NCBI GenBank assembly: GCA_028875135.1
Contig: JAPPFQ010000358.1
Location: 1 to 17,054, forward strand
Direction of reading: 5' to 3'
Length of the DNA stretch: 17,054 nt
DNA from: Acidobacteriota bacterium
GTDB lineage: Bacteria > Acidobacteriota > Terriglobia > Versatilivoradales > Versatilivoraceae
Shown here: positions 6,496 through 14,610 of the stretch, one piece after another
How positions within the stretch are numbered: the first letter of the stretch is position 1
Layout of the letters: every line of letters starts with the position of its first letter
The notes under the pieces: generated by a model
Told to the model about the DNA's origin: nothing
What the model saw: only the letters and a program-made list of their open reading frames with translations
The model's database searches: none
Position numbers and translations under genes: made by a program

Positions 6496-7842
6496 CTAAG
6501 GGAAGTACTTTCCGAGAGATGCAGGAAGTGACTTGATGATGTCGTTGTAGGTCACTGCCACCACCAGGAGGATCACCATGATGACGCCCACCTGAGTCAC
6601 CTTCTCCCGGACGCTCAAGCTGAGGTCCCGTCCGACCAGAGACTCAACCAGAATGATGGCGATGACCCCGCCGTCCAGGATGGGGATGGGCAAGAGATTG
6701 ACGATTCCCAGGTTGATGCTGATCACGGCGATGAACATGATCAAATCGGTAATGCCGGACTGCGCGGCCAGGCTGGACTGTCTGGCAATCGCTATGGGAC
6801 CGCCGACCATGCTCACCGGAGCGGTGCCGCGAAGCAGCCGATGAAGGAACTCGAACAGCAGTCCGGCGAATCGGATATTCCGCTCGATTGAAGCGCTCAG
6901 CGCCTCCACCAGGGAGAGCTGCTCGACGGTGGTTCTGGCCATGGGGTTCAGCATGACTCCGATCATCCGCCTCTGGGTGGTTTCATCCACGTATGGGGTG
7001 ACTTGGAATTCCAGCTCCCGGCCGTTTCGCAGGACCGTAATCGGGATAACCGGCTGCCGGTTCCGGTCCATCGCGTCCACCAGGTCGATTCCGGCCTGGC
7101 TGAGCACCACTCCGCCCACCTTGACCACCTGATCTCCCGGCAAAATGCCGGCCTCGGCGGCGGGTTTGCCCGCCAGCACATCCCTGACCTGAACCGAGGC
7201 CAGCTCGAAGGGGGCAATTCCAAGGTAGCCGGCCCTGTCGCGACCGCGAGGTGCGGGAGTCAGAGTCAAGGGGAAGGTCTGCTCTTTTCGCTGGACCTGC
7301 ATTTGCAAGGGAACTCCGGGACTGATGCTGACCTCCAGAAGGAACTCTTCCCAGGTGGGGTTTTGCCGGGCGCCGGCAGCCACGATACGGTCACCCGGCC
7401 TGAGATCGGACTTGAGGGCAGGGGAGTCGGACTTGATCAAGCCCACCACCACAGGATCCCGGGGCCAGACGGGGACCTCGTACCGGTAGTAGAACAGTCC
7501 GGTCAGCAGGACCACCGCCAGCACACCGTTCATGACCGGCCCCATCACGGCCACAATGAAGCGCTGCCACTTGGGATGGGAAAGGAACTCTTCAACTCCT
7601 CCGGTCACGTCGTCGGGGTTTTCGCCGGCCATCTTGACGTACCCGCCCAAGGGGATGGCACAAACCTTGTAGTCCGTTTCCCCACGGCGGAAACCGAAAA
7701 GGCGTGGACCGAAACCGACCGAAAAAGCCTCGACGCGAATCTTGAAGAACTTGGCCGCGCCAAAGTGGCCCAGTTCATGGACCACCACCACGGTCCCGAA
7801 CACCACCAGCACAGCCACAACTCCCCATAGGAAATCGATCAT
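6496..7842 (-). CDS. rseP: RIP metalloprotease RseP (site-2 protease, M50 family)
   Basis: A 448-residue inner-membrane zinc protease that cuts within transmembrane segments, typically releasing an anti-sigma factor or clearing signal-peptide remnants. HELGH at residues 22-26 in the first helix provides two zinc ligands and the catalytic Glu. NLLPIPILDGG at 382-392 provides the aspartate ligand (Asp390). Two PDZ domains lie between them (about 125-195 and 205-285, the second with AGKPAAEAGILPGDQVV). GFGPRLFGF and the ending TYNDIIK also fit the family. The residue after LDGG is Val rather than the usual His. AAAAGG lies five bases before the ATG. It sits 84 bases after dxr, the conserved uppS-cdsA-dxr-rseP order. 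No sigma-E or anti-sigma gene is in the window. Confidence 0.95.
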   Translation of the reverse strand: MIDFLWGVVAVLVVFGTVVVVHELGHFGAAKFFKIRVEAFSVGFGPRLFGFRRGETDYKVCAIPLGGYVKMAGENPDDVTGGVEEFLSHPKWQRFIVAVMGPVMNGVLAVVLLTGLFYYRYEVPVWPRDPVVVGLIKSDSPALKSDLRPGDRIVAAGARQNPTWEEFLLEVSISPGVPLQMQVQRKEQTFPLTLTPAPRGRDRAGYLGIAPFELASVQVRDVLAGKPAAEAGILPGDQVVKVGGVVLSQAGIDLVDAMDRNRQPVIPITVLRNGRELEFQVTPYVDETTQRRMIGVMLNPMARTTVEQLSLVEALSASIERNIRFAGLLFEFLHRLLRGTAPVSMVGGPIAIARQSSLAAQSGITDLIMFIAVISINLGIVNLLPIPILDGGVIAIILVESLVGRDLSLSVREKVTQVGVIMVILLVVAVTYNDIIKSLPASLGKYFP

Positions 7843-7926
7843 TTCAGCCTTTTGTCCGGTTTCAAATTTCTTGAGACATCGCCGGGAAACCCGTCCACCC
7901 CTGTCGGGATCATCGCACCGGGCGTC

Positions 7927-9102
7927 CTAAGTGAAGTCCTTTTTAATCAAGCGACGGGTTTCCCTTCGCACCGTTTCATCATACTCCAGAATTTCCGCGA
8001 TCGAAGAGAATTTGCCCACCCCGTTCGCCTGCTCCATCATCCTGGCGACGATCCGCGGAATTCCGTTGAAGTCGATCTCTCTTTGCAGGAAAGCCTCTAC
8101 CGCCACTTCGTCCGCCGCGTTGAGTGTGCAGGGCAGCGCCCCCAATTCACGAGCAGCCCGGTAGGCCAGGTCCAGGCAGGGGAATTTCCCCGAATCGGGT
8201 CGCATGAACTCCAGCTTGGCCACCTGGCTCAGATCCAGCCGCGGCCTGAGCCCCGGCAGACGGCGGGGGTAATTGAGCGCATAGAGGATAGGTTGACCCA
8301 TGTCGGTGATCCCGAGTTGAGCGATCATGGACCCGTCCACAAACTCCACCATGGAGTGAACGATGGACTGGGGATGAACCCAAACAGAAATCCGGCCGAC
8401 ATCCAGGTCGAAGAGCCAGCGTGCTTCCAGGACTTCCATGCCCTTGTTCATCATGGTCGCCGAATCGACCGTGATGCGGTCCCCCATTTTCCAGGTGGGA
8501 TGCCGCAAGGCCATCTCCGGCGTCACCCGGTCGAGCTGCTCGCTGCTGTACCCTAGAAAGGGGCCTCCGGATGCAGTGAGGATGACTCGTGCGACTTCGT
8601 CGGCATGGCCGCAACGCAGACACTGGTGGATCGCGTTGTGTTCGCTGTCGACGGGGAGGAGCTGCACCCCGTTGCGCTGAGCCAGCTCGGTCACCAGTTC
8701 TCCCGCAACCACCAGCACTTCCTTGTTGGCCAGGGCGATCTGCTTTCCACATTCGATCGCCTGGCAGGTGGGAGCCAGCCCGGCGACTCCCACAATAGAG
8801 CTCACCATCAAATCGGTCTCGGGGTGGGTAGCCACCCTCGTCAGGCCTTCCTCCCCGACCAGGATCTCCGGATCGGCGGTCGGATCCAGGTCTTTCAACT
8901 GTCGGGCCAGTTGCGTTGCGGCTTCCGAGGTGGAGACAGACACCACCTCCGGGTGGAACCTTCCGACCTGATCGGCCAGTTCGGTCGTGTTCCGGCCGGC
9001 AGCCAGGGCGATTACCCGAAACTCGCCGGACAGCTCTTCCACCACCTTCAGACAGTTTCGGCCCACTGAACCGGTTGACCCCAGCAAGGATATGGTTTTC
9101 AT
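7927..9102 (-). CDS. dxr: 1-deoxy-D-xylulose 5-phosphate reductoisomerase
   Basis: A 391-residue cytoplasmic enzyme that converts DXP to 2-C-methyl-D-erythritol 4-phosphate with NADPH, the first committed step of the MEP isoprenoid pathway. The NADPH-binding GSTGSVG is at residues 8-14 and ALANKEVLVVAGE at 124-136. The metal-binding Asp152-Ser153-Glu154 sits in LLPVDSEHNAIHQ. TASGGPF is at 176-182, followed by HPTWKMG and VDSATMMNKGMEVLEA, where Glu223 is the third metal ligand. The length is typical and no catalytic residue is missing. It starts 16 bases after the cdsA stop and supplies precursors for the UppS product two genes upstream, so the operon joins isoprenoid supply to lipid-carrier synthesis. 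Confidence 0.97.
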   Translation of the reverse strand: MKTISLLGSTGSVGRNCLKVVEELSGEFRVIALAAGRNTTELADQVGRFHPEVVSVSTSEAATQLARQLKDLDPTADPEILVGEEGLTRVATHPETDLMVSSIVGVAGLAPTCQAIECGKQIALANKEVLVVAGELVTELAQRNGVQLLPVDSEHNAIHQCLRCGHADEVARVILTASGGPFLGYSSEQLDRVTPEMALRHPTWKMGDRITVDSATMMNKGMEVLEARWLFDLDVGRISVWVHPQSIVHSMVEFVDGSMIAQLGITDMGQPILYALNYPRRLPGLRPRLDLSQVAKLEFMRPDSGKFPCLDLAYRAARELGALPCTLNAADEVAVEAFLQREIDFNGIPRIVARMMEQANGVGKFSSIAEILEYDETVRRETRRLIKKDFT

Positions 9103-9118
9103 GACTTTCTACAGAGCA

Positions 9119-9925
9119 CTAGGCCTGTCCAATCAATCGCAGACAAAAATACAGCAACGGGCCCGCGAACAATACCCCGTCAATACGATCCAGCATTCCG
9201 CCGTGCCCGGGCAACAGTTCGGACGACTCCTTGGTACGAGCTCCCCGCTTCATGGCCGACTCGGCCAAGTCTCCCACCTGGCCGGCGATCCCCAGGGAGC
9301 AGCAGAGGAGAATGCGAGGAATCAGAGGGATCTGGGGAATCAGAACCTGGCTCGTCAACGCCGCCAGGCTGTTTCCCAACAAGGCGCCAACGGCTCCCTC
9401 CCAGGTTTTCCCGGGGCTGATTCTGGGCGCCAGCGGGTGCTTCCCCAGCAGGCTTCCGATGGTGTAGGCGGCTGTGTCCCCCAGCCAGACCGTCAGCAAA
9501 AGGAACAGGATCCACGACGGCCCGTCACCTTGAGGGCGGTTGTGGATGGCCAGCAGAAATCCCAGGGCGGTGGAGACATAGACGAGGCCCAGCAGGGTCA
9601 CTCCACAGCTCGGCAATGTTTCCTGCAGTTTGTGCCCTCGCCGGAGGGTCAGTACGAGACAGGTACCTGTCGCCAGGATCAAGAGCCAGAAGGCGGCAGA
9701 GTGGTCACGGGGAGACCAATAGAAGCTACCGACCAGCAGAAGCGAAAACGCGTGGGCGACTGCCCGGAAGACATGGATGCCGGTGCTTCTGGACAGACGA
9801 AAGAATTCCTCCAGAGCAAGGGCCGCCACCCCTCCAGTGAGCGCCAGAAAGCACCAGGAGGGAAGGTAACCGACCACTCCGATCAGCGGGGGAACCAGCA
9901 CGACTGCTGTCAGCCAGCGTTTCAT
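9119..9925 (-). CDS. cdsA: phosphatidate cytidylyltransferase (CDP-diacylglycerol synthase)
   Basis: A 268-residue integral membrane enzyme that makes CDP-diacylglycerol from phosphatidate and CTP, the branch point of phospholipid synthesis. It has about seven or eight hydrophobic helices, then the C-terminal family signature: SAMKRGARTKES at 223-234 followed by GHGGMLDRID at 240-249. SPGKTWEGA at 170-178 is the other well-conserved block. The signature normally reads K-D at residues 232-233; here it is K-E. The ATG at 9925 overlaps the uppS stop (ATGA), which fixes the start and shows translational coupling. The frame stays open further upstream, but that stretch lies inside uppS and is not needed. 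dxr follows after 16 bases. Confidence 0.95.
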   Translation of the reverse strand: MKRWLTAVVLVPPLIGVVGYLPSWCFLALTGGVAALALEEFFRLSRSTGIHVFRAVAHAFSLLLVGSFYWSPRDHSAAFWLLILATGTCLVLTLRRGHKLQETLPSCGVTLLGLVYVSTALGFLLAIHNRPQGDGPSWILFLLLTVWLGDTAAYTIGSLLGKHPLAPRISPGKTWEGAVGALLGNSLAALTSQVLIPQIPLIPRILLCCSLGIAGQVGDLAESAMKRGARTKESSELLPGHGGMLDRIDGVLFAGPLLYFCLRLIGQA

Positions 9926-10731
9926 CGATTGGCCAGGCCTCCATAACGCCGCTCCCGGGACTGATAGGAGAGTACCGCCTTGAAGAAGTCCTGCCGTCGG
10001 AAATCGGGCCACAGCGTCTTGGTCACCCAGATTTCAGAATAGGCAATCTGCCACAGCAGAAAGTTGCTGATGCGCATCTCTCCGCTGGTTCGGATTAGCA
10101 GATCCGGATCCGGCTGTCCGGCGGTATAGAGGCATTGGGCGATGGACTGTTCGTCGATGGCGGTCTCGTCCTGCCTGCCGTTCTTGCGCTGCCGCCAAAG
10201 TGCGTTGAAGGCGTCCACCAGTTCCGCCCGCCCGCCATAGTTGAGCGCGACGTTGAATCGCAAACCCCGGTTTCGCGAGGTCTCTTCCCTGGCCCATTGA
10301 AGTTCCCGCTGAATGGAGGGGTCCAATTCCCAAGTTCGCCCCAAGGTCCCGAAGCGGATGTCATTGGCCATTAAATTGGCGATTTCCTTCTTCAGGTACT
10401 CCTTGAGCAGGCTCATCAAGGTGGCGACCTCGCTTCGCGGGCGCTTCCAGTTCTCAACAGAGAAAGCGTAGAGGGTCAGGATTCGCAGCTTGAGACGGGC
10501 CGCGGTCTCCACCGTCTCTCGCACCGATGCAATCCCGGCCCGGTGCCCGGCCACCCGAGGCAAGCGGCGTTGTTGGGCCCAGCGGCCGTTTCCGTCCATG
10601 ATGATGGCTACATGATGAGGAATGCTGTCGAGATCCAACCGATCGAAAAGGTGACGGTCTTCTTCGTCCTCCCCCCAGTGGGGAGCGAAGTTACGCTGTA
10701 TTTCCCGACTGTTTCCTGACATGAGCCTCAT
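9922..10731 (-). CDS. uppS: isoprenyl transferase (undecaprenyl diphosphate synthase)
   Basis: A 269-residue cis-prenyltransferase that adds isopentenyl diphosphate units to farnesyl diphosphate to build the C55 lipid carrier used for peptidoglycan and surface glycans. HHVAIIMDGNGRWA at 39-52 carries the essential Asp46. LTLYAFSVENWKRP, FNVALNYGGRAEL and DLLIRTSGEMRISNFLLWQ are the other conserved blocks. About 37 residues precede the family core, longer than in many bacteria. The first ATG is at 10731; a second in frame at 10722 has a purine-rich GGGATGAGG just upstream and may be the true start. It overlaps cdsA by four bases and is preceded by a 305-bp gap, so it may begin its own transcription unit. 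Confidence 0.95.
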   Translation of the reverse strand: MRLMSGNSREIQRNFAPHWGEDEEDRHLFDRLDLDSIPHHVAIIMDGNGRWAQQRRLPRVAGHRAGIASVRETVETAARLKLRILTLYAFSVENWKRPRSEVATLMSLLKEYLKKEIANLMANDIRFGTLGRTWELDPSIQRELQWAREETSRNRGLRFNVALNYGGRAELVDAFNALWRQRKNGRQDETAIDEQSIAQCLYTAGQPDPDLLIRTSGEMRISNFLLWQIAYSEIWVTKTLWPDFRRQDFFKAVLSYQSRERRYGGLANR

Positions 10732-11036
10732 CCCGAATGAGCTGACGTTAGGCGAGCTTGAGAGCGACGCTCATCGAGGGGAATGGTTGGGTGAGAGGCC
10801 GGGCAAATCCCCGGCCACGACGCTTCTCTCCGCCGGTGACGGTGAACTGGCCCGGCGCACCAGGCTCGAAGCAGCCATTGCGCGCTGAAGAGGAGACGAC
10901 AAGCCAGGAAGGGCCCAGCACCGTGTGTAAGTGCTAACCTTCAAAATAGCACCAACAAACTGTTGAAAAAAAGGTCGTTACAGGGTGAGTTCAGCGTCCC
11001 GGTGGGAGATGGCAATCGTATTTCCGAGACAGATCA
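10732..11036. other. 305-bp intergenic gap between truA and uppS
   Basis: No convincing gene lies here on either strand. The longest candidate, an ATG frame of 35 residues on the minus strand (10771-10878), lacks a ribosome site and looks random. Visible structures are a 7-bp GC stem (GGCCGGG 10797-10803 with CCCGGCC 10810-10816), a 6-bp inverted repeat GTGCTA/TAGCAC (10931-10936 and 10947-10952), and CAACA/TGTTG (10954-10958 and 10962-10966) next to an A-run. In a cluster whose other genes are 0-93 bases apart, the gap suggests a separate promoter and long leader for uppS. Confidence 0.6.
10943..10971 (-). promoter_or_regulatory. candidate extended -10 promoter for uppS
   Basis: On the minus strand TGCTATTTT reads as an extended -10 (TG-N-TATTTT; hexamer at 10943-10948, 4 of 6 to consensus). 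The -35 region, 17 bases further upstream, is only a T-run and is poor. The inverted repeat GTGCTA/TAGCAC overlaps the -10 and could be an operator. It would give a leader of about 200 bases. This is pattern matching only. Confidence 0.25.
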
Positions 11037-11858
11037 CTAGTAGCCGACCCAAACCAGGAAGAGGCCTTTGGCTGGAGCGGTCGGGCCAGCTCTGGAACGG
11101 TCTTTCGATTCCAGTATGGCAGGGATGGCTTCCACCGGGAGCTTGCCCCTGCCCACTTCCAAAAAGGTGCCGACCAGATTCCTGACCATGTGGTGCAGAA
11201 ACCCGTCGGCACAAACGTTATATTCCAGGAGTTTGCGCCGGGTGTCAAACACAAAAAGGGAGGTGGTGACTCGCCGTATCTTGCACTTCGCCTGGCTGTC
11301 GGCGTCGCAAAAAGCGCTGAAGTCCCGTTTTCCCACCACCAACTCGGCGGCCCGATTCAATTTCTCATAGTCGAGCCTGCGGTGGACGTGATGGACAAAG
11401 GGGTATTCGAAGGGAGGGCACCAGGTGGTGTTCAAGATTCGATAGCGATAGTGTTTGGTTCGGGCGTGGTGGCGGGCATGGAAATCGTCCGCGGCGTTCT
11501 CGATTCCGGTAACCCGGATTGTAGCCGGCAGACGAGAGTTCAAGGCCTTCCACAGGCTGGACAATTCCAGGCGAGACGTCGTATGGAAATGGCAGACCTG
11601 GGCCAGCGCATGGGCTCCCGCGTCGGTTCTTCCCGAGCCGCAAACATGGACCGGCTCCCGCACAATGCTCTCCAGCGTCCGTGTCAACTCACCCTGGATG
11701 GTTCGGAGTCGCGGCTGTATCTGCCACCCGTGATAGCCTGTTCCGTCGTACTGGACCTCCAGCCGCAGGTTTCGCGGACGTGACCTCGGGCCTCGCGAGG
11801 AGTCATCGCAGCCTGGAGTGGGGGCAGGGTCGGATCGCATCTCGATTTGATTTCGCAC
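11037..11858 (-). CDS. truA: tRNA pseudouridine(38-40) synthase
   Basis: A 273-residue enzyme converting uridines 38-40 of the tRNA anticodon arm to pseudouridine. LRLEVQYDGTGYHGWQIQP at 31-49 begins the TruA core. GSGRTDAGAHA at 75-85 holds the catalytic Asp79. FHARHHARTKHYRYRI and a late VRNLVGTFLEVGRG block complete the family pattern. The GTG at 11858 is the preferred start because GAGAGG lies eight bases upstream; an ATG at 11840 has no such site. The first 30 residues are polar and not part of the fold. The gene starts 23 bases after the pyrE stop and is probably co-transcribed with it. Confidence 0.95.
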   Translation of the reverse strand: MRNQIEMRSDPAPTPGCDDSSRGPRSRPRNLRLEVQYDGTGYHGWQIQPRLRTIQGELTRTLESIVREPVHVCGSGRTDAGAHALAQVCHFHTTSRLELSSLWKALNSRLPATIRVTGIENAADDFHARHHARTKHYRYRILNTTWCPPFEYPFVHHVHRRLDYEKLNRAAELVVGKRDFSAFCDADSQAKCKIRRVTTSLFVFDTRRKLLEYNVCADGFLHHMVRNLVGTFLEVGRGKLPVEAIPAILESKDRSRAGPTAPAKGLFLVWVGY

Positions 11859-11881
11859 CGGGGATGCCTCTCACCCGCGAG

Positions 11882-12454
11882 TCAGGTGCGACTGCCCGGC
11901 TTTTGGGGTCTGGAACCGGCTTTGCAAAGCGGACACTCTTCGGGTGGAAAGGTCGGAATATTCAGGCTCCAAAGGCAATGGTGGGTGACACCCGGAAATG
12001 CCTGTCCACCACTTCGATCGATGATGGAGGCCACGCCGACCGGAATGGCGCCGTAGTTTTCCACCAGGGCCATCGTTTCCCGGGTGGATCCTCCGGTGGT
12101 GACGACGTCGTCGACGATGAGAGCCTTCTCCCCCTTGCGAATCCGGAAGCCGCGCCGAAGCCTCAGGTCAGCACCCTGGCGTTCCACGAACACGGCGCGG
12201 CGACCGAGGCTGCGCCCAAGTTCGTGTCCAATGATGATGGCTCCCATGGCGGGGGAAACGACCAGGTCGGGCTTTTCCGAGCCCATGAGGGCAGTCAGCC
12301 GGTCCGCGCACCACTCGGCGTGCCTCGGCCACTGCAGCACCTTGGCGCACTGCAGGTACTGGGGACTGTGGAGGCCCGAACTGAGCAGGAAGTGTCCCGT
12401 CATGAGGGCTCCGGTAGCGGTGAACATCTTCCGGATGTGGTCTGAGGTGGACAT
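11882..12454 (-). CDS. pyrE: orotate phosphoribosyltransferase
   Basis: A 190-residue cytoplasmic enzyme that joins orotate to PRPP to make OMP in pyrimidine synthesis. The PRPP-binding motif ALIVDDVVTTGGSTRE is at 111-126, GHFLLSSGLHSPQYLQC at 20-36, and the flexible-loop region FVERQGADLRLRRGF at 89-103. The C-terminus has CPLC at 174-177 and a KPGSR ending, as I recall from PyrE proteins of several non-proteobacterial phyla. I start at the ATG at 12454: this gives the usual length and places the start downstream of the candidate promoter. The frame is open much further upstream, including an ATG at 12520, but that region has no family resemblance. No strong ribosome site is visible. Confidence 0.93.
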   Translation of the reverse strand: MSTSDHIRKMFTATGALMTGHFLLSSGLHSPQYLQCAKVLQWPRHAEWCADRLTALMGSEKPDLVVSPAMGAIIIGHELGRSLGRRAVFVERQGADLRLRRGFRIRKGEKALIVDDVVTTGGSTRETMALVENYGAIPVGVASIIDRSGGQAFPGVTHHCLWSLNIPTFPPEECPLCKAGSRPQKPGSRT

Positions 12455-12503
12455 GGGCAGGTTCGCCGGGACCCGGTGCGCATCTGTCGCCGGGTCGCCG
12501 GAT

Positions 12504-12532
12504 ATACTATGGAAAGCCATTTTGGAAATCAA
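12504..12532 (-). promoter_or_regulatory. candidate sigma-70-type promoter for pyrE-truA
   Basis: Read on the minus strand: -35 TTGATT (12527-12532), 17-base spacer, -10 TAGTAT (12504-12509). Each hexamer matches consensus at 4 of 6 bases. Transcription would begin near 12497, giving a leader of about 43 bases before the pyrE ATG. Its place in the divergent pyrE/tolC gap is sensible. Confidence 0.45.
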
Positions 12533-12696
12533 TTGAGGCCGGCGGCCGGGATCGTTGGAGGCGGGGCAACAGGCCGGCTGCGGATCGAGCCCCGGATTGG
12601 GAATTGTTGAAACCAAGCCGCAAAGGAACACGTTTTTCATTACCGTGCGGTGCATCACGGGTAACCGCGGCCGACCACTCAGAGAAGGAGCTGTCA

Positions 12697-14427
12697 ATGC
12701 GTCGAACTCCACACTTGATTCACACCTTGTCCAAGGGATTGCTGCCCTTGTTGCTCGGGCTGGGAATTCTGACGGCCCCGGCGGCCACTTGGGGCCAGTC
12801 GGTGTTTCCTCTTCCCGGATGGTTCGAGGACAATATCGTTCGCCCGCCCGTTCCTGAACGTCAAAGGGAAGCCTCGGACTTCTTGAGCAGCCTGATGCAG
12901 CGGGACCAGGTGGGATTGACCGAGGCCGACGCCGTTCAGATGGTTCTCGAGAGCAACCTGGACGTGGTGGTGGAGCGTTTCGATCCCCGCATGTCCGAGT
13001 ATGAGATCGACATGGCCTACCGCCTTTTCGATCCCACCCTTTCGATGACGCTGGGTGCGAACAGAGACACGCGGCCGCTGACCACCACCTTTCTGACCGG
13101 AACCGAGACCCAGACCAGCTTGTCCCATAACGTCAACGTGGGGGTAAGCAAGCTCTTCGAGACCGGGACGCTGTTCGGAGTGGACTACACCAGCAACCGC
13201 GTCTCCGACAACAACTTGAGGAATTTCCTCAATCCCTATTGGAGGGCGTCCCTGACCGCATCCATCAGCCAGCCGCTTCTCAGGAATTTCGGTCTTCTCC
13301 CCAACACCCGCCTGATCAGAATCGCCCGCAACAACAAGGACATCAGTCAACATCTCTTCGAGCAGCAGGTCGTGCAACTGGTCAATCAAGTGCAGAACCT
13401 CTACTGGGACCTGGTCTTTGCCGGCAAGGACGTCGAGGTCAGGAGAAAGTCCCTGGACCTGGCAGTCAAGACCAACGAAGATAACAAGCGAATGGCCGAG
13501 ATTGGGACCCTGGCCCCGATCGAGGTGGTTCAGTCGGAAGCCGAGATCGCCAACCGCAGGGAGTTGTTGATCAGGGCTGAATACTCGCTGGCCCAAATGG
13601 AGGATCAGATGAAGAAGCTGATCTCCTCCCTGGGGGACCCCGGCAGGGTGGCGGTCAGGATCGTGCCGCTGGATTCCCTGGCGACCATGGACGACTTCAG
13701 GGACTTCGATCTGGTTCAGGCGGTGAGTTACGCCATTGAGCAGCGGCCGGAGATCAAGCAGCAGCGGAAGCGGATCGACAACGCGGGCATAGACCTGAAG
13801 TATTTTCGCAACCAGCTCCTTCCCGATGTTCGCTTCAATGTCAGCTATGGAACGGCGGCGCTGGAAGGGGTCAGCAGAGTATTCGAAGGGGGAGGTTTCG
13901 GCGGGTTGCCGTTTTTCGGGGGAACGCCGGTGGTTGCCGGCACCACCGGGCTGGGAGAGGCCTTCAACCGGCTGCTGGGTTCGGATTTTCCCACCTATGG
14001 AGCTTCGATTTCGGTTGAGATACCCTTGAGCAATCGCTCCCGGCGCGCGGATTACGCACGAGCCAGCGTGGCCCGGCGGCAGTCGGAAAAGCGGCTTCGC
14101 GCCCTGGAACAGCAGATTGCCCTGGAGGTGCGCAATGCCCACACTCAACTGGAAATGAACCGCGCCCGCATCGAAGCCACCCAAAAGGCCCGTGAACTGG
14201 CAGAGCGTAACCTCGAGGCAGAGCAGAAGAAGTTCCAGCTCGGCACTTCCCAGATCCGATTCGTGCTGGAGGAACAGGTACGGCTCGCCGAAGCCCAGAC
14301 CAACGAAGTCAACGCCCAGGTGAGCTTTACCAAGGCCAAGCGAGACCTGGACCGGGCCATGGGCAAGACGCTCGAGCTGCAGAACATCAAGATTGGGGAT
14401 GCGATTGCCGGAAAAGGCAGTGGATAG
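12697..14427 (+). CDS. TolC family outer-membrane efflux channel protein
   Basis: A 576-residue exported protein of the outer membrane efflux protein (OEP/TolC) family. These trimers form a beta-barrel plus a long periplasmic alpha-barrel used by efflux pumps or type I secretion. Residues 1-34 form a signal peptide (MRRTPHLIHTLSKG, then LLPLLLGLGILTAPAA). The typical opening LTEADAVQMVLESNLDV comes near 88-104. Two OEP repeats follow, with long coiled-coil helices near 240-330 and 450-560 (RADYARASVARRQSEKRL; VRLAEAQTNEVNAQVSFTKA) and beta-strand stretches between. AAGGAG at 12685-12690, six bases before the ATG, fixes the start. No membrane-fusion or inner-membrane pump gene is adjacent, so its partners are unknown. 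It is transcribed divergently from pyrE. Confidence 0.9.
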   Translation: MRRTPHLIHTLSKGLLPLLLGLGILTAPAATWGQSVFPLPGWFEDNIVRPPVPERQREASDFLSSLMQRDQVGLTEADAVQMVLESNLDVVVERFDPRMSEYEIDMAYRLFDPTLSMTLGANRDTRPLTTTFLTGTETQTSLSHNVNVGVSKLFETGTLFGVDYTSNRVSDNNLRNFLNPYWRASLTASISQPLLRNFGLLPNTRLIRIARNNKDISQHLFEQQVVQLVNQVQNLYWDLVFAGKDVEVRRKSLDLAVKTNEDNKRMAEIGTLAPIEVVQSEAEIANRRELLIRAEYSLAQMEDQMKKLISSLGDPGRVAVRIVPLDSLATMDDFRDFDLVQAVSYAIEQRPEIKQQRKRIDNAGIDLKYFRNQLLPDVRFNVSYGTAALEGVSRVFEGGGFGGLPFFGGTPVVAGTTGLGEAFNRLLGSDFPTYGASISVEIPLSNRSRRADYARASVARRQSEKRLRALEQQIALEVRNAHTQLEMNRARIEATQKARELAERNLEAEQKKFQLGTSQIRFVLEEQVRLAEAQTNEVNAQVSFTKAKRDLDRAMGKTLELQNIKIGDAIAGKGSG

Positions 14428-14470
14428 TGGTTAGACGACAGAGGCTAGTGGTTAGTGATTAGTGGTTAGT
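14425..14470 (+). repeat. 7-bp tandem repeat TAGTGGT
   Basis: TAGTGGT, TAGTGAT, TAGTGGT and a final TAGT run without a break at 14446-14470. A detached copy, TAGTGGTTAG, at 14425-14434 starts on the tolC stop codon itself. A run of seven T follows at 14469-14475, but no stem precedes it. Heptameric repeats of this type occur in intergenic DNA of several bacterial groups. Confidence 0.8.
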
Positions 14471-14580
14471 TTTTTTGATCGGGACGCAAAGCATCTTGTC
14501 GGTCCCGGTGCAGTCCTTCAAATCCTGTCAGGTCATCGGGAGCTGGCCTGTTCCCGAAACCCTCGTCCTACCACTCTCCA

Positions 14581-14610
14581 CTAGGAGTCTGCGCCGCAGA
14601 ACACTCCTAG
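14581..14610. repeat. compound hairpin (13 bp with a 3-base bulge)
   Basis: CTAGGAGT (14581-14588) pairs with ACTCCTAG (14603-14610). Inside it CTGCG (14589-14593) pairs with CGCAG (14595-14599) around a single base, leaving AAC (14600-14602) as a bulge. No T-run follows on the plus strand, so it is not an obvious intrinsic terminator, although it lies downstream of tolC. Confidence 0.65.

Noticed and set aside
10771..10878. 35-residue minus-strand frame in the truA-uppS gap
   Set aside because: No ribosome site, no recognisable features, and composition like the surrounding non-coding GC-rich DNA.
12455..12712. Longer N-terminus for PyrE (starts at 12712 or 12520)
   Set aside because: The extra residues do not match the family, which normally begins near the chosen ATG; the candidate promoter would place transcription start downstream of both.
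12694..14184. 496-codon open frame on the minus strand opposite tolC
   Set aside because: The plus strand encodes a clear TolC-family protein with an excellent ribosome site; the antisense translation is low in hydrophobic patterning and has no recognisable motif.
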